Below, piece after piece: positions 27,577 through 45,484 of a DNA stretch of 64,000 bases. The stretch's first letter is position 1, and each line of letters starts with the position of its first letter. The notes under the pieces were generated by a model. The model was not told the DNA's origin and did not search any database. It saw nothing but the letters and a program-made list of their open reading frames with translations. Source of the DNA: Amoebidium appalachense (lineage: Eukaryota; Ichthyosporea). A program made the position numbers and the translations under genes. The DNA is taken from contig CAVNZM010000016.1 in assembly GCA_963693365.1 (NCBI GenBank), positions 6,262,001 through 6,326,000 on the forward strand. Direction: 5' to 3'.

Positions 27577-27632
<56 letters not shown>

Positions 27633-27832
27633 AGTAATCTTCTGACCGATCTAGTGAACCTATAATGAATGAATGAAGACCGTGTGTCAAATCTGAGAGC
27701 CATGTACCAGACCCTGGTGCCTGCATATGTTTCCTACCCCCCCCCCCCCCCCTCCCCCCGGTCCCTCCTCCCCCCTTGGTGTTTGCATACGTGCCTACCT
27801 GCCCCCCCCCCCGCCTCCCCCCCCCAACACGT

Positions 27833-27863
<31 letters not shown>

Positions 27864-27955
27864 GGGGGGGGGGCGTGCGTGCGTGCGTGTGTGCAAATGC
27901 GTGCGTGCGTGCGTGCGTGCGTGCTTCCGTGTGTGCGTGGTTGTGTGTGTGTGAA

Positions 27956-27992
<37 letters not shown>

Positions 27993-28119
27993 GAACGACT
28001 CAAGGTTGTACTTGGCACACAAATACATAATAATTTCAATTATTATTATTATTTTCCTATACAGGAAAAGTGGAGCCCTACTGGCCGAATACATACATGC
28101 AAGCATTCATTCATATTTT

Positions 28120-28153
<34 letters not shown>

Positions 28154-28162
28154 AAAAAAAGA

Positions 28163-28194
<32 letters not shown>

Positions 28195-28237
28195 CAGAGA
28201 AGGGGGCTTTAGGGAGAGGCAATCGAAAACGAAAATT
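27573..28237. repeat. GT, poly-G, poly-C and poly-A tracts between the two element genes
   Basis: GT then poly-G covers 27571-27630, poly-C 27738-27752, GT then poly-G 27833-27873, GCGT repeats about 27874-27930, poly-G 27957-27990, and poly-C then poly-A 28123-28192. Small open pieces at 27669-27730 and 28071-28120, the latter after a TATACAG acceptor, could be further exons of the nuclease but match nothing I recognise. Confidence 0.7.
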
Positions 28238-30177
28238 CTACACCATGCTTTTGGTGTGCCCGGGCCCCACCATATCCTTATATAGTGGCTCTTGCATGTT
28301 ACACAAGAAAGCCACAGCCTTAGCTACCATCCAATGGGTGCCTACCATCGACATCTGCACCTGATTGCTAAACAGCCGATAATTTTTCGTGCGCCCAAAA
28401 GCCCTCTCCACATGCACGCGCACACTAGACAGTCTTTGGCTATATATGGTGTCTTCAGCGTTTAGCTGCCCATGCTCAACAAACGACGGTAATAGCAAGG
28501 AAGCACCCTTCTCCATGATTAGCCCGTGCACTCTAAACCCTTTATCAGCTGCTATTTCATCCCCCTCTTCTATCTGATCTACAAATTCACGCTTGCATAC
28601 ACCTGTGAGATCCGGGTCTTTGAACCCTCCCACATGTGCATCGGACACCTGTCTGAGTTTCATATCCGTTGTGATGCCCCCGAAGTACTTGAGAGTATAA
28701 TTGCTTTTGTACTCTGAGTAGAAACATCGTTTCAGAAGGAGGTTTGTCGGCACCTGTACAAACACCTCGGTGCAATCAATGATCCACCGTACATCGTCCC
28801 ATTGCCCAGTGTAGCAACCGGCTTTAAACTTCGAAAGTTGCTCTCTGGTGGGGGCTTTGACAGGCTTTTTCGTATAGAAAAACCTGTGCTAACGCCAGTG
28901 CACCAAGAAAATGGCGGAATATACGCGAAAGATTCGGTTCTGACACATCCACCAGCCGACTCAATAGTTGGAAGGATGTGCCGTGGCGGAGGCGAAAAAG
29001 TGTAAAAAGACATCCATCATGCAATATTATTTCCTTTCCTGTTTTGGTTTTAAAATCATTCATGTTTATAGTTGATTGGCCAATAAAAGCAACAATCCCC
29101 AGCACTCCCATGAGAGCATCAAAACTATCCAACCCCGTGTATGTTTTCACCACATCATCTCTAGCCTTCCCTTCCTCTTCCGCCACTATGTCCTCCATGC
29201 ATATTCTTTTCTGGTTTTGTAGTAATTCCTCCCTCGCTTGATCAAGCGCTTGTTCGAGCTCCTTCTTCTCCAATCTTTGTTTCTTCTCATTTTCCTCCAA
29301 TTGCTTCGTAGCTATCTCAAGTTCGATTTGCATTTTCTCCGCCTGTCCTGCTCCTTATAGAAAGCTCTTGAACGTTCCAGGACATTCACATAATCCTCTA
29401 CATCCATCCCTTCCTCACCTGCCTTCGACTCTAGATAGTCAAATGTCCTTTCACGCACATGTTCCCTCCTCCTTTCCCTCGTTCACTGTCCGCTGCTTCT
29501 TCACTGCTCGTCTCCCCCCGCTCCCTCGCTCGTTTCCGTGTTTGCTCAATATCTGAGGCATCCATTCCTACAGCTTGCATATGACTATTGGCCCTTTCCT
29601 CCCTCAATAGCTGTACCTTCTCTCTGTACATCGGGTCTAGTTCCATTCGGATGGGACATGCATCCTTTGTTAAATTTCAGTTTTCCATTCTTAGCAGTAA
29701 TATCATCATCGGTGAAATGTGCCTCGCATACAACCAGTTGCTTAAGGATAGCCAGTGGCGAGGGGACTTCCACCTTCGGTTGCCCCCGTTTCCTCTTTGG
29801 TTGTGGTTCTTGTGCCGACTGCTCAGCTGGCACAGCCGAGTCATTGGCATTTTCGGATTGTGTGTCAGCTGTGTGTGTCTCAGTAGTGGTTGTGTCTGTA
29901 TTTACGTCTGTCCCATCCGAGGCCTTTGGCCTTGTGTCTGTGTGTGTGTCTGGGTCGGGGGGTGCTTGCTTTGTGTGTTCTGCTATTTGTTTCCGCTCAT
30001 ACTATAGTACTTTGTTTGCTCCTGCCTGCCTATAGCATTTAACCAAGCATGCCTCCTAGCCAATACATTTGGTTTGTATCCATATGGAACAGTAAAAAGC
30101 TTTATCTTCCTGGTAGGATCTTTGGGAGAGACTGTTTCTTCGTCATTTTTGCAGTAGTTAGCCGCGCAAGTTGGCAT
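28238..30177 (-). pseudogene. THAP/PIF-Harbinger-like transposase, frameshifted
   Basis: Read in order on the minus strand: a THAP zinc-finger start (PTCAANYCKND, 30177-29983), an insertion with a KRKRGQPK basic patch, and the THAP Cys-x2-His part (VCEAHFTDDD, near 29730). A coiled-coil and Glu/Lys-rich stretch follows (29646-29200), then a helix-turn-helix (RLRHGTSFQLLSRL) and a DDE_Tnp_4 nuclease. The nuclease shows IIDCTE (first Asp), AADKGF (second Asp) and VERAFGRTK (Glu). These parts are in different frames. Breaks occur near 29665, near 29340 and near 28830 beside a CCCCC run, so the copy is dead or carries introns I cannot place. It would have bound and cut the element's ends. Confidence 0.82.
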
Positions 30178-30401
30178 TGTGAGTGCCTAACATATATAGT
30201 TAGAAAACAACCCGCCTTCATGAAAAATGTGCAGCGCAGTTTTGTCCGGACACGTGTGTGGCATGCCGTGTGTACATGGTATAGCTCGGCCACACGATCT
30301 TAGGTGCCCAATAGGCAGATCAAGCCCACTCAATCCAGATAGATATCGATCTGAGCGGCGCCAGAAAGTATTCGAGCCGCGCGATCCCGTATCCCTTAAG
30401 G

Positions 30402-30596
30402 GGGGGTTTACGCTGTTTACTCGAGGCAAAGAGAACCAGTCTCAGGTATGGGGGGGGGGTTTTGCTCGGAATATCCCCTCAGCGGTATATCATGATCACG
30501 TACATAGATGTCGGGTGGTGACTATATATCAGGGTTTACTTTCTCTACGAGACACCATAAAGACTACAAGGAGAAATCAATTAGTTGGGGTTCCCC

Positions 30597-30636
<40 letters not shown>

Positions 30637-30668
30637 GGGCTCCCCTCGGGACACTCGGTATCAGCTGG
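30402..30668 (-). repeat. Interspersed repeat family, about 265 bp, copy next to the transposon
   Basis: Same sequence as 62193-62454 in opposite strand orientation. Landmarks are GTTTACGCTGTTTACTCGAG, GGAATATCCCCTCAGCGGTA, TCATGATCACGTACATAG, TACGAGACACCATAAAG, AGTTGGGGTTCCCCG, a poly-T run and ACACTCGGTATCAGCTGGTT. Both copies abut a (CA)n array at the same end. No coding capacity; class unknown. Confidence 0.85.
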
Positions 30669-30729
<61 letters not shown>

Positions 30730-30749
30730 TGTGTGTGTGTGCGCGTGCG
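30669..30749. repeat. (GT)n array
   Basis: A GT run of about 70 bases separates the interspersed repeat from the LINE-like fragment. On the minus strand it directly follows the LINE stop codon. Confidence 0.95.
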
Positions 30750-31373
30750 CTATAATTTTGTAGTGATGTGTTTCTCAAGCCAATCAATACATCTAATAAA
30801 CAGGTCGTAGTTACGCGTGTTTAGTATAAAATCAAGGATGTTGTAATTTACAGGTAGGCTATCTTTCTGGGTGTCTGTTGTGAATGTGACGTGTGTGTGT
30901 TGCGGTATTATGTGGTCTATCAAACTACATTTGGCGATACATGACCGGTTAAACTGGTGTGTGTGTGTGTTGTTTGGGCATGCAAATGATGCCACCTTAT
31001 ACTTATTAGATCTCCACTGTATAGCACGTGTACAGTAAAAGCGTGGTAATTGATCAATAATACCATCAGCTAGAGAAAGACCAGTTCTACAGGAAGGTAA
31101 TATGTATTTAGGTGTTATACACTTGCGAGTGCCATATTTGGCAATATGGTTGAGGCGGTCAGTATATATAAAACGAGACATAAGGCTTAGTTTTTCAAGG
31201 TGTATGCTTTCATCGGGTCTAGTGTCGTGTGGTATCTTTTTCCATTTGTTATATTGCGTGGTTATCTTGTGATTGTGTACATGTTTAATAAGTAAGTGGC
31301 AGTCCAAAGTCACACACACACTATTGCGGGGTTTATTTGTATTTGTGCCCAGGGGAGAAGGGGAGAGAGAGGG

Positions 31374-31486
31374 GAGGAAAGAGGGGAGAGGTGAGGAGGG
31401 GACAGGTCGGATAGAGAAGAGAGGGTGGGAGGGCAAATACTTCTTTAAGCGGCTTATGTGCTTATTGAATTTCAGCGCGAGATAGG
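31374..31486. repeat. 113-bp direct repeat, copy 1
   Basis: Identical by eye to 31803-31915, 429 bp away and inside the LINE-like frame. It begins GAGGAAAGAGGGGAGAGGTG and ends TTTCAGCGCGAGATAGG. Confidence 0.92.
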
Positions 31487-31802
31487 ATACTCTAGCAGCT
31501 ATTGGGACCAGACCATATATCGAGAGCGTTACAGGCCCAGGTTTACAACAGTTGTTAGATAGAAAGGAGGCAACTTCTGCTTCAAGGAAATTTGCCAAGG
31601 GTTTAAGCGCTCTAGTTCTCTCTTTCTTGATCCAAGCGGCGAGAAGGGGTAAACCATATTCACATGCCGGGAAGACAAAAGTGCGAATAAATGTAAGTCT
31701 AATAGAAGGATGGAGGGGTGTGTCTTTAAAAATATTAGCCGAGAAGAAAGCTAACCGCTTACGAGCCAACTCTACCCTCTTTTCGACCATATGGGGAAAC
31801 AT

Positions 31803-31915
31803 GAGGAAAGAGGGGAGAGGTGAGGAGGGGACAGGTCGGATAGAGAAGAGAGGGTGGGAGGGCAAATACTTCTTTAAGCGGCTTATGTGCTTATTGAATT
31901 TCAGCGCGAGATAGG
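31803..31915. repeat. 113-bp direct repeat, copy 2
   Basis: Second copy of the 31374-31486 segment. It keeps the reading frame open, so the LINE-like frame starts within the duplicated part. Confidence 0.92.
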
Positions 31916-31958
31916 TATCCCTTAATTCGACGGAAAGATATGCAAGTATGCACGGCAT

Positions 31959-32856
31959 ACTGAGAAGACAATAAAAACTTCACGAGTTATCCAGTAACAA
32001 GTGCATACTGAGATACCTGAACACTGTGTGAAAATCATATAAATACTCAAAAATGTGACGACCAACAGAATTCAACAAAAAGTCTAAAGTGCTCACATTG
32101 CCAGCTAGTGTAGCAGATACCCGTAGGGAAAGAGTGAATAAGTTCGCCGCCCTGCATTAGTAAATCACGTGGTCGGGGGGGATCCGCCTATATGGCGCAC
32201 ATACATTACAGTTTAGGGTGATTCTACCGAGAGTGTGCCAGATCGGAAAATGCTTTTGGTAACGCCTAATTTGAGCAAAATATCCAAGCAAAAAGCTACA
32301 AATAAAACTGCTATGATAATATAGTGCATAATGTTAGCTCTTATAACAACTGTTTAATAATATTTTTCAGGCTCTAGGCTTGTTTAGGGCATCAACCACA
32401 AGATCAGCTTTTTTGCACCCCCTCTAAAAAGTCGATGGCTTTGAACCAATCATAAGAACCACAAAAGATCCACCAATGATCAAACCTTCACTTATCTTGC
32501 TACACTAGGAAGGTTCTCGCGGGCAGTTCAAAAAATTTCAAAGTCGCCGCCGGATTTCAAAACGAGGCACGTGTGAAACCGGTGTAAAACGTACATATGT
32601 GTGCGATGTATGTAGATTAATATATACTAGGGTGGAGTATATGTACGTATGATACATTTAGTCAAACGTAGGAGTATCCTTATATTATCTTAGGTGTAGC
32701 AGAGACAAACTTTGGTCAGCCTACGATCTCGCGCACACAAACTGTCTAGGCAAAATACTAAGCCATTCTGACCCTCGATCCCGGTGCGACCCAAGCTCTC
32801 TTTATTACCCCTTCAATCGGTGCCTTTCGTTCCATTCCAAGAACCTAATCTGTAAG
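31959..32856. other. THG1 5' flank
   Basis: No gene is seen. It contains the inverted partner (32214-32254) of the 41-bp segment at 26324-26364. A THG1 promoter is expected close to 32800, but no convincing TATA box was found. Confidence 0.5.
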
Positions 32857-39049
<6,193 letters not shown>

Positions 39050-39194
39050 GGTGTGGGCAGTTCATAATCTCAATTTATAGGCTCTAATGCTCTATACATA
39101 TTTGGTTTTTTTGCTGAGATTACGTATTCATGCTGGCTGCGAATACATGTGGGCTGGAGATCTATTTGGCGTGATGCACAATTGTCGTATTGGT

Positions 39195-39350
39195 TGCAAA
39201 TACATATTTAAGTTTGCTGCGCATACATATTCAAGCTTGCTGCAAATACATATTCAAGTCGGATGCGAATGTATATTCAAGTTTGTTGTGAATGCGTTTT
39301 TGCTGTGAATGCATGTTCAAGTTGGCTGCAAATACATACAGGCTGCCAAT
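39195..39350 (+). repeat. About 21-bp minisatellite
   Basis: Seven to eight diverged units like TTGCTGCAAATACATATTCAAG follow each other downstream of THG1. Looser copies extend to about 39120 and 39375. Confidence 0.85.
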
Positions 39351-39545
39351 ATATTTCGACTAAGAATACATTCTGGCATCTAGACTACGAATTCTTGGGT
39401 CTAGTTTGTCGGGTTTTAGGAGTGAAAAGTTTAAACCACTATCCGACATGTCGATTATCTTAGATTCATATCGAGAACTCTTTGTGTTTTCTAATGATGG
39501 GTACTCCCGTCCTCACCACCACAAACATACCAAGCACACACACAA

Positions 39546-39596
<51 letters not shown>

Positions 39597-40249
39597 GGCT
39601 CCGGCCCTACAATCCAGGAGACAGCTGCTGTAGCGAATGAATGAACACCGCCTGTTTTTTCCACACCGGTGTCTTTGGGCATGCATGGCCAGCCCACACA
39701 TAAATCAAAGCTTCTGAATTTCTAATCGCACACGTGTGCACATTCACTTACTAATTCAATAAAGTGTCCGAACGTGTTTCTATAAGCAGCCACCGGTGGC
39801 CCTTGGTGAGCATCCTATCTTTAATAAACGAGAGCCATGTGCTTGGCTGCTGCAGTGTTGTCATAATAGAACTAGTTTTATTATCTAAGGAACCTAGCTT
39901 TTGGTGATATCTACGTATACAGATCCTCAGATATAACGTATATACCAGTTTTTGGTGATATATCTACAGATACTGAGATAAATCGATATACGGGGGGGAA
40001 GGGAGGGGTTGGATGGGGGATTCGGTTGGGAAAGGGTTCTTTTTAGAACTGGCAACGAGGGTGTAACCAAGAAATGCTTGCTCGATCGTATGTATTACGT
40101 TTCATCAATGGAATTCTAAAAGTGTGTATTGTTCAAGATGTTTGATTGGGCGGATGGATGTAAACCGATAATTATACATCGCTTATACATTTGGTACTTC
40201 GAAGTGCAGTTGAAAGCCATATTTTGAGCGTAGTTTGCAACATTTTACA
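39351..40249. other. Spacer downstream of THG1
   Basis: A CA array at 39553-39594 is the only marked feature. A TTGGTGATAT motif recurs near 39901 and 39952. No gene is recognised. Confidence 0.5.
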
Positions 40250-41098
40250 TCTATTTTATTTATAAAGGTCCATTTTAATACCTCCTATGGTTTTTAAATT
40301 ATTTCTATGGTAAAAAAGGCTTTTTCTTGGGAAAGAACAGGCACCGATCCTGTTTCCACTTGAACTCAAAGCCAAAATAACCATAAATGGTTCGCGGCGG
40401 TTCCAAAACTGGATTGGAACAGATCGATCCAATAGAAGCCTACTTCGCATATGATTGGCTAAAAGTTATATCGTCTTTTCGAAAATCACAGGCTCCGAAG
40501 CAGGGATGTGTCGGGTTGGGTCGACCCGAGAACCAACCCGGCCGGGTCGGCGTTACCCAACCCCGACCCGTGATATTTTTGCTCAAACCCGGTCGGCTTT
40601 ATGACCCGGCGGGTCAGACCCATACCCAGCCCGACCGATGGCTCTGACCCGGTCAGTTCCCGTCGGGTCAGGGTAAAGCATGATATAATAACCATAATAA
40701 GTAGTAAATTTGGATTGATAATTGGTTTTCAGGGATTGCACAGTGAACTAATAACAATACAGTATTTTAATCATGTCCATATATGATAGTATAAACATTG
40801 CCGAGGCGCCATAGTTAGCTACAGCAGTAGAGTACTGAGGCTAGGCGAGCGATTTAATATAAAAAGAGAAAGAAAAAGAAAAAGAAAAAAGAGAGAGACA
40901 ATCGTAACTGCTGTGCACGTTACGTTGTGTTTGCTTTAGTCACCACTACCAAGCTCTATATAATCAAGTAAGCCGCAAGCACACGAGCACTGTCTGTTCA
41001 CATGTAGACACCATGCGTGGAAAAGCCACACACACACCGCGAGCACATGTGCACACACAGCACGCACGCACGCAAGCATATCACACACACACACACGT

Positions 41099-41132
<34 letters not shown>

Positions 41133-41488
41133 GAATACATGTCCACACGGGCGAACACCCGAGGTTTTCGCATTTGGTAACCCGCGGGTCAACCCGATCA
41201 CAAGGGTCCAAGACCCGAGAACCAACCCGGTCCGGAGCGAAAAAAAGACGACCCGGCCCGAGATCCACCCGGCCTTTGCGTAAACCCGCCCGAGACCCAC
41301 CCGGCCAGTGACCGACACATCCCTGCTCCGAAGGTGATTTTCAAAAAGACGAAATAAAAGCGATCCCATCGTCTTTTCGCAAGATATAATTCTGCGGCGT
41401 GTTCGGCACGACACAAATTCGTGGTCTCGCGCGAAAAGACGAATACGATGAAAAGACGATATAACGGCGCTGCCAAACACGCCCTAAG
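40250..41488 (-). mobile_element. Mutator-like element, copy 2, split by a hAT MITE
   Basis: The right edge ends TGCCAAACACGCCCTAAG at 41488, matching the 11570-11708 element. The left part (GGTCCATTTT to TTTTCGAAAATCAC) is inverted relative to copy 1 at 10929-11300. A hAT-type element at 40501-41325 interrupts it. The left terminal repeat was not found, so this copy is truncated. It is directly adjacent to a gene fragment at 41489. Confidence 0.65.
40501..41325. mobile_element. hAT-type MITE with 8-bp target duplication (nested)
   Basis: Begins CAGGGATGTGTCGGGT and ends CCGACACATCCCTG, an inverted repeat of the hAT type. It is flanked by CTCCGAAG at 40493-40500 and again at 41326-41333. An 8-bp target duplication is diagnostic of hAT. 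The subterminal regions are packed with ACCCG/CGGGT motifs in both orientations. A CA/GT array sits in the middle. No transposase. Confidence 0.9.
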
Positions 41489-41602
41489 GGTGCATCGTAC
41501 TTGGACGTTGTCTTAGTGAAACCCACACAGAGCTCCTCTGACCCCTCGACAACCTTAAGCGACGTCACATTCGCAGCAATGTCCACCACCCATTTATGTA
41601 TA
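41489..41602 (-). pseudogene. Fragment of a paralogue of the 42910-45318 secreted protein gene
   Basis: On the minus strand about 38 codons (VVDIAANVTSLKVVEGSEEL and then LCVGF...SKYDAP) match the corresponding part of the downstream gene (45061-45173). The match stops at GATGCACCC, exactly where the Mutator-like end begins. Most of the gene is absent. It is a transposon-interrupted remnant or a duplicated scrap. Confidence 0.75.
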
Positions 41603-41604
41603 GA

Positions 41605-42719
<1,115 letters not shown>

Positions 42720-42790
42720 CACCAATCAAAAGCTGTTATTCCTTAACATATAAAGCAGCGCAATAAACGTAGAGCCAGTCACAACTCGCT
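42720..42790 (+). promoter_or_regulatory. Likely core promoter of the secreted protein gene
   Basis: A CCAAT-like ACCAATCAAAA (42720-42730) and a TATA-like ATATAAAGC (42748-42756) lie about 155 bp before the ATG, in the right order and spacing for a Pol II promoter. Assigned from sequence only. Confidence 0.5.
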
Positions 42791-42909
42791 CAGCTTCTTT
42801 GATCCGAGTCCTTTGTTTCTCCTTTCCGTTTCGTATTTGCTTTGTTTTTTCCTTGTTTTTTGCTCGGCGTGTTCCACGGAATATTCTACCTCATTCAGCG
42901 TTTGCCGTA

Positions 42910-43407
42910 ATGGCCAACCTCCTGTATGTTGGCGCGCTAGCGCTGACTACCGCTGGCGGATGTTCTGGGCTCAGTGTGCGCGCGGGCAAGCTGGCTGCAC
43001 CCTCCAAGCTCGACTTCGCGCTTGTGAATGCCCCTGCTCTTCCCAGCTACAAGTACGTGTGCGTGTGTGCGTGCGTGCGCTCGTGTGTGGTGGTGTTTGT
43101 TTTGGTGGTTGGGGGGGGGGGGGAGGTGGGGGGGGGGGGGGGGGAGGGGGTGAGGGGTAGAAGGGAAAGGGAGAAAAGAAGGTCACGGAGGGGCGGGCTG
43201 TGCAGGTGTGGGGAGCCCGGGGGGTAATCAAGGGTGGTGTTGGTTTGGTGTCTTCGAAGATGGAGGGAAGGATGAAGGCAAGGCTTTAAAAAGAGGATAT
43301 TTGTTTTGAAGATAAGGCAGAGATGGCATTTGTGTCAAGGAGAGAAAGGGCTCGGGTGTGTGTGTGTGGGGGGGGGGGGGGGGGGGGGGGGAGGGCGTTT
43401 TTTTTTT

Positions 43408-43438
<31 letters not shown>

Positions 43439-43689
43439 GGTGGGTGGCTGGTGAGACAAATGAAGTTCTTTGAAACGTTAAAGGCTTTTGACACTTACCG
43501 GATCATGTTTGTCATAAAGCCCATAAATGACTGTTACACGCCAGCCCACCCGATAAGGAGTGTGTGAAATCTACTGATGTTTATGATGCTACTAGACGGT
43601 GTGTGTGGGTGTGAATGGGCTTAAAAGGAGAAAGGTCTTTGTGTGCGCTATGCCAAATTCGGCTGTCTGTGTTTCTAGTGCCAATACGG

Positions 43690-43746
<57 letters not shown>

Positions 43747-45318
43747 GCGTGTCTGTGCGTCTCTCTCTCGAAGAAGCGTATGTGTACTTGTGTGTCCCGG
43801 CTCTTTTGTGTGTATGCATTTTTTGGCGTAACTGTTCTAGTGATAGTAGAATTATGCGTGCGAGCATCAGCAGCGGTCACGCATTAGCTCAAAATGGGTG
43901 GCTTTGAGTCATTGTACTTGAATCGTTCCCTCCTGATCTTTCCCTCCTTTTCCAGGCGTACAAACGAAGAAATCGTTGCTTCATGGCCTAAGGTTGCCGA
44001 CGCAGGGAGCTATGAGCTCTGCTATAACATCACGGCAAACAACAAGCCCAACCCTGGTTCTGGAAACAACTTTGTCCAAAAAACGGACATACGCAACCTG
44101 TGTGTGACGACCACCGGAACCACATATACCGGACCCTTCCTAAAGTCAGACGCTTATGGATGGGCTATGAGCGTTACAAACGCCCGTGTGCGCGCACTTC
44201 CGAAAGATTCCACCGGCGAAGCATCGGATTTTACTACGGGGAAAGTGGGTGACAAGGCTCCGGAAGGGGTTAAACCCGTGTGTGGTGATAAATCCGCCGT
44301 GCCAAATGAGAATGTCAACCCTGTAACCCCGCCAGTGCTGTTTTCTCAAATGAGCGACGAGAGCATGAACCTGTCTCTGGAGTTTGGGTGGGAAATCACG
44401 GATGAATACCTCAAGCAAGCCAAAGAGAACGACAAGCTCGCATCGGCGGACAACATGGTGTTTGAGGTGTGTGCAGGCTACATTCAAGAACACGACGCGA
44501 CGACAAATGTTTCCAGTTCGCTTAGCTGCTCCATCGTGCCAGCAAAGGACGCGAAAAACACGCTCTCGGATAAGGCAAACGCGTACAAATACACCCAGCA
44601 AGTCAAGTTGGATCTCAAGAAATTTCAAGCGTTTATCATTAGTGTTCGTGCTGTTCCGGTTTGCGTCGAAGCCGCGGAGGCACTTGATTTTGGCTCCGAC
44701 ACACGTGCCGGTCGCATTTACGTGGCTAATCAGGCCCCAACGCCTGCTCTCCAGGCCGACAACGGGAACGAACTTCCCTCGAACATTAACATGATTGCAT
44801 ATTTGGCCACATCCTCTCGCACACTCCCCAGCTCGTGGATGGGGAACACAGCCGAGCGTCTCGTCACGGTCACCACACACGAAATCGACTACGCCAACAC
44901 TCCTAATCGTGGTTTTCTTGTTCGTGTTGGGCCACAGGGTGAAATGCGTGTCGGCAACGTGACGTGTTTGGTGCCCGATGGGGTCGTGGCAGAAGGCACT
45001 GCTCTCATCACCAGGGAGTGCGACGATTACCGCACTCCCAGAGGTGGAAACAGCACCAAGTGGGTGGTGGACATCGCTGCGGAGCAGACGTCGCTTAAGG
45101 TTGTCGAGAGGTCGAAGGAGCTCTGTGTGGGGTTCACGAAGACTCAGTCCAAGTACGATGCACCCTTAACGCTGATGAAGTGCAACCCCAACGACAACGG
45201 CCAGAAGTTTTCGTTTAAGGACACAACATACCAACCCCCCGCTGCACCTACCGGGACAAGTGCTGCGGCAGCTACGACTATGGCAGATTCGGCTGCTCCT
45301 GCTACCCATGCAGCCTAA
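42910..45318 (+). CDS. Secreted Cys-containing protein, 2 exons, 501 aa
   Basis: Function unknown. Exon 1 is 42910-43052 and exon 2 is 43956-45318; the intron has a GTACGT donor and a TTTTCCAG acceptor. The N-terminus ANLLYVGALALTTAGGCSG is a probable signal peptide. After the splice, IVASWPKVADAGSYELCY looks like a fibronectin-III-type strand pair. The last 110 or so residues (VGNVTCLVPDGV, KELCVGFTK, APLTLMKCNPNDNGQKFSF) resemble a ricin-B/beta-trefoil sugar-binding subdomain. The C-terminus is Ala/Thr-rich. Several NxT/S sites suit secretion. The similarities are by eye and weak. Nothing indicates toxicity. A paralogous fragment at 41489-41602 shows a small local family. Confidence 0.85.
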
Positions 45319-45445
45319 AAACGTTAACTGGGTGCTTGGCGCTGATATTTTACAGAACGAATATGTACTTGGTTGTAGTGGTGGTGTGGTGATGGGATTT
45401 TGAACACTTTTTGTTGCTACAAACATGTGTGTACACGGCACACCG

Positions 45446-45484
<39 letters not shown>

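Larger units (their letters stand above)
26667..30397. mobile_element. 3.7-kb DNA transposon with XPG nuclease and THAP/DDE transposase
   Basis: The left end reads TTAAGGGATACGGGATCG (26665-26682), and the right end is its exact inverse, finishing at 30398. A second 14-base block, CTTTCTGGCGCCGC, is also inverted (26707-26720 and 30353-30366). TTAA at both edges may be a target duplication or part of the TIR. The element contains an XPG-type frame (plus) and a decayed THAP plus DDE_Tnp_4 transposase (minus), arranged tail to tail. The transposase type points to the PIF/Harbinger-ISL2EU group. Those groups usually carry a Myb-like or a YqaJ-type partner, so an XPG partner would be unusual. That the nuclease belongs to the element is inferred from its position between the repeats. 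Confidence 0.75.
30750..31958 (-). pseudogene. Non-LTR retrotransposon 3' fragment (reverse transcriptase tail)
   Basis: A 402-codon minus-strand frame. The middle (RLTFIRTFVFPACEYGLPLL and nearby) looks like the thumb/C-terminal part of LINE-type reverse transcriptases. The catalytic YxDD region is missing, so this is a 5'-truncated copy. A 113-bp segment is present twice, so the frame repeats a SYLALKFNKHISRLKKYLPS block. The C-terminal remainder is of unknown function. The (CA)n run after the stop may be its tail. Assignment rests on general resemblance only. Confidence 0.5.

Noticed and set aside
44146-44880. A 244-codon minus-strand frame
   Set aside because: Antisense shadow of the secreted protein exon; no independent similarity.
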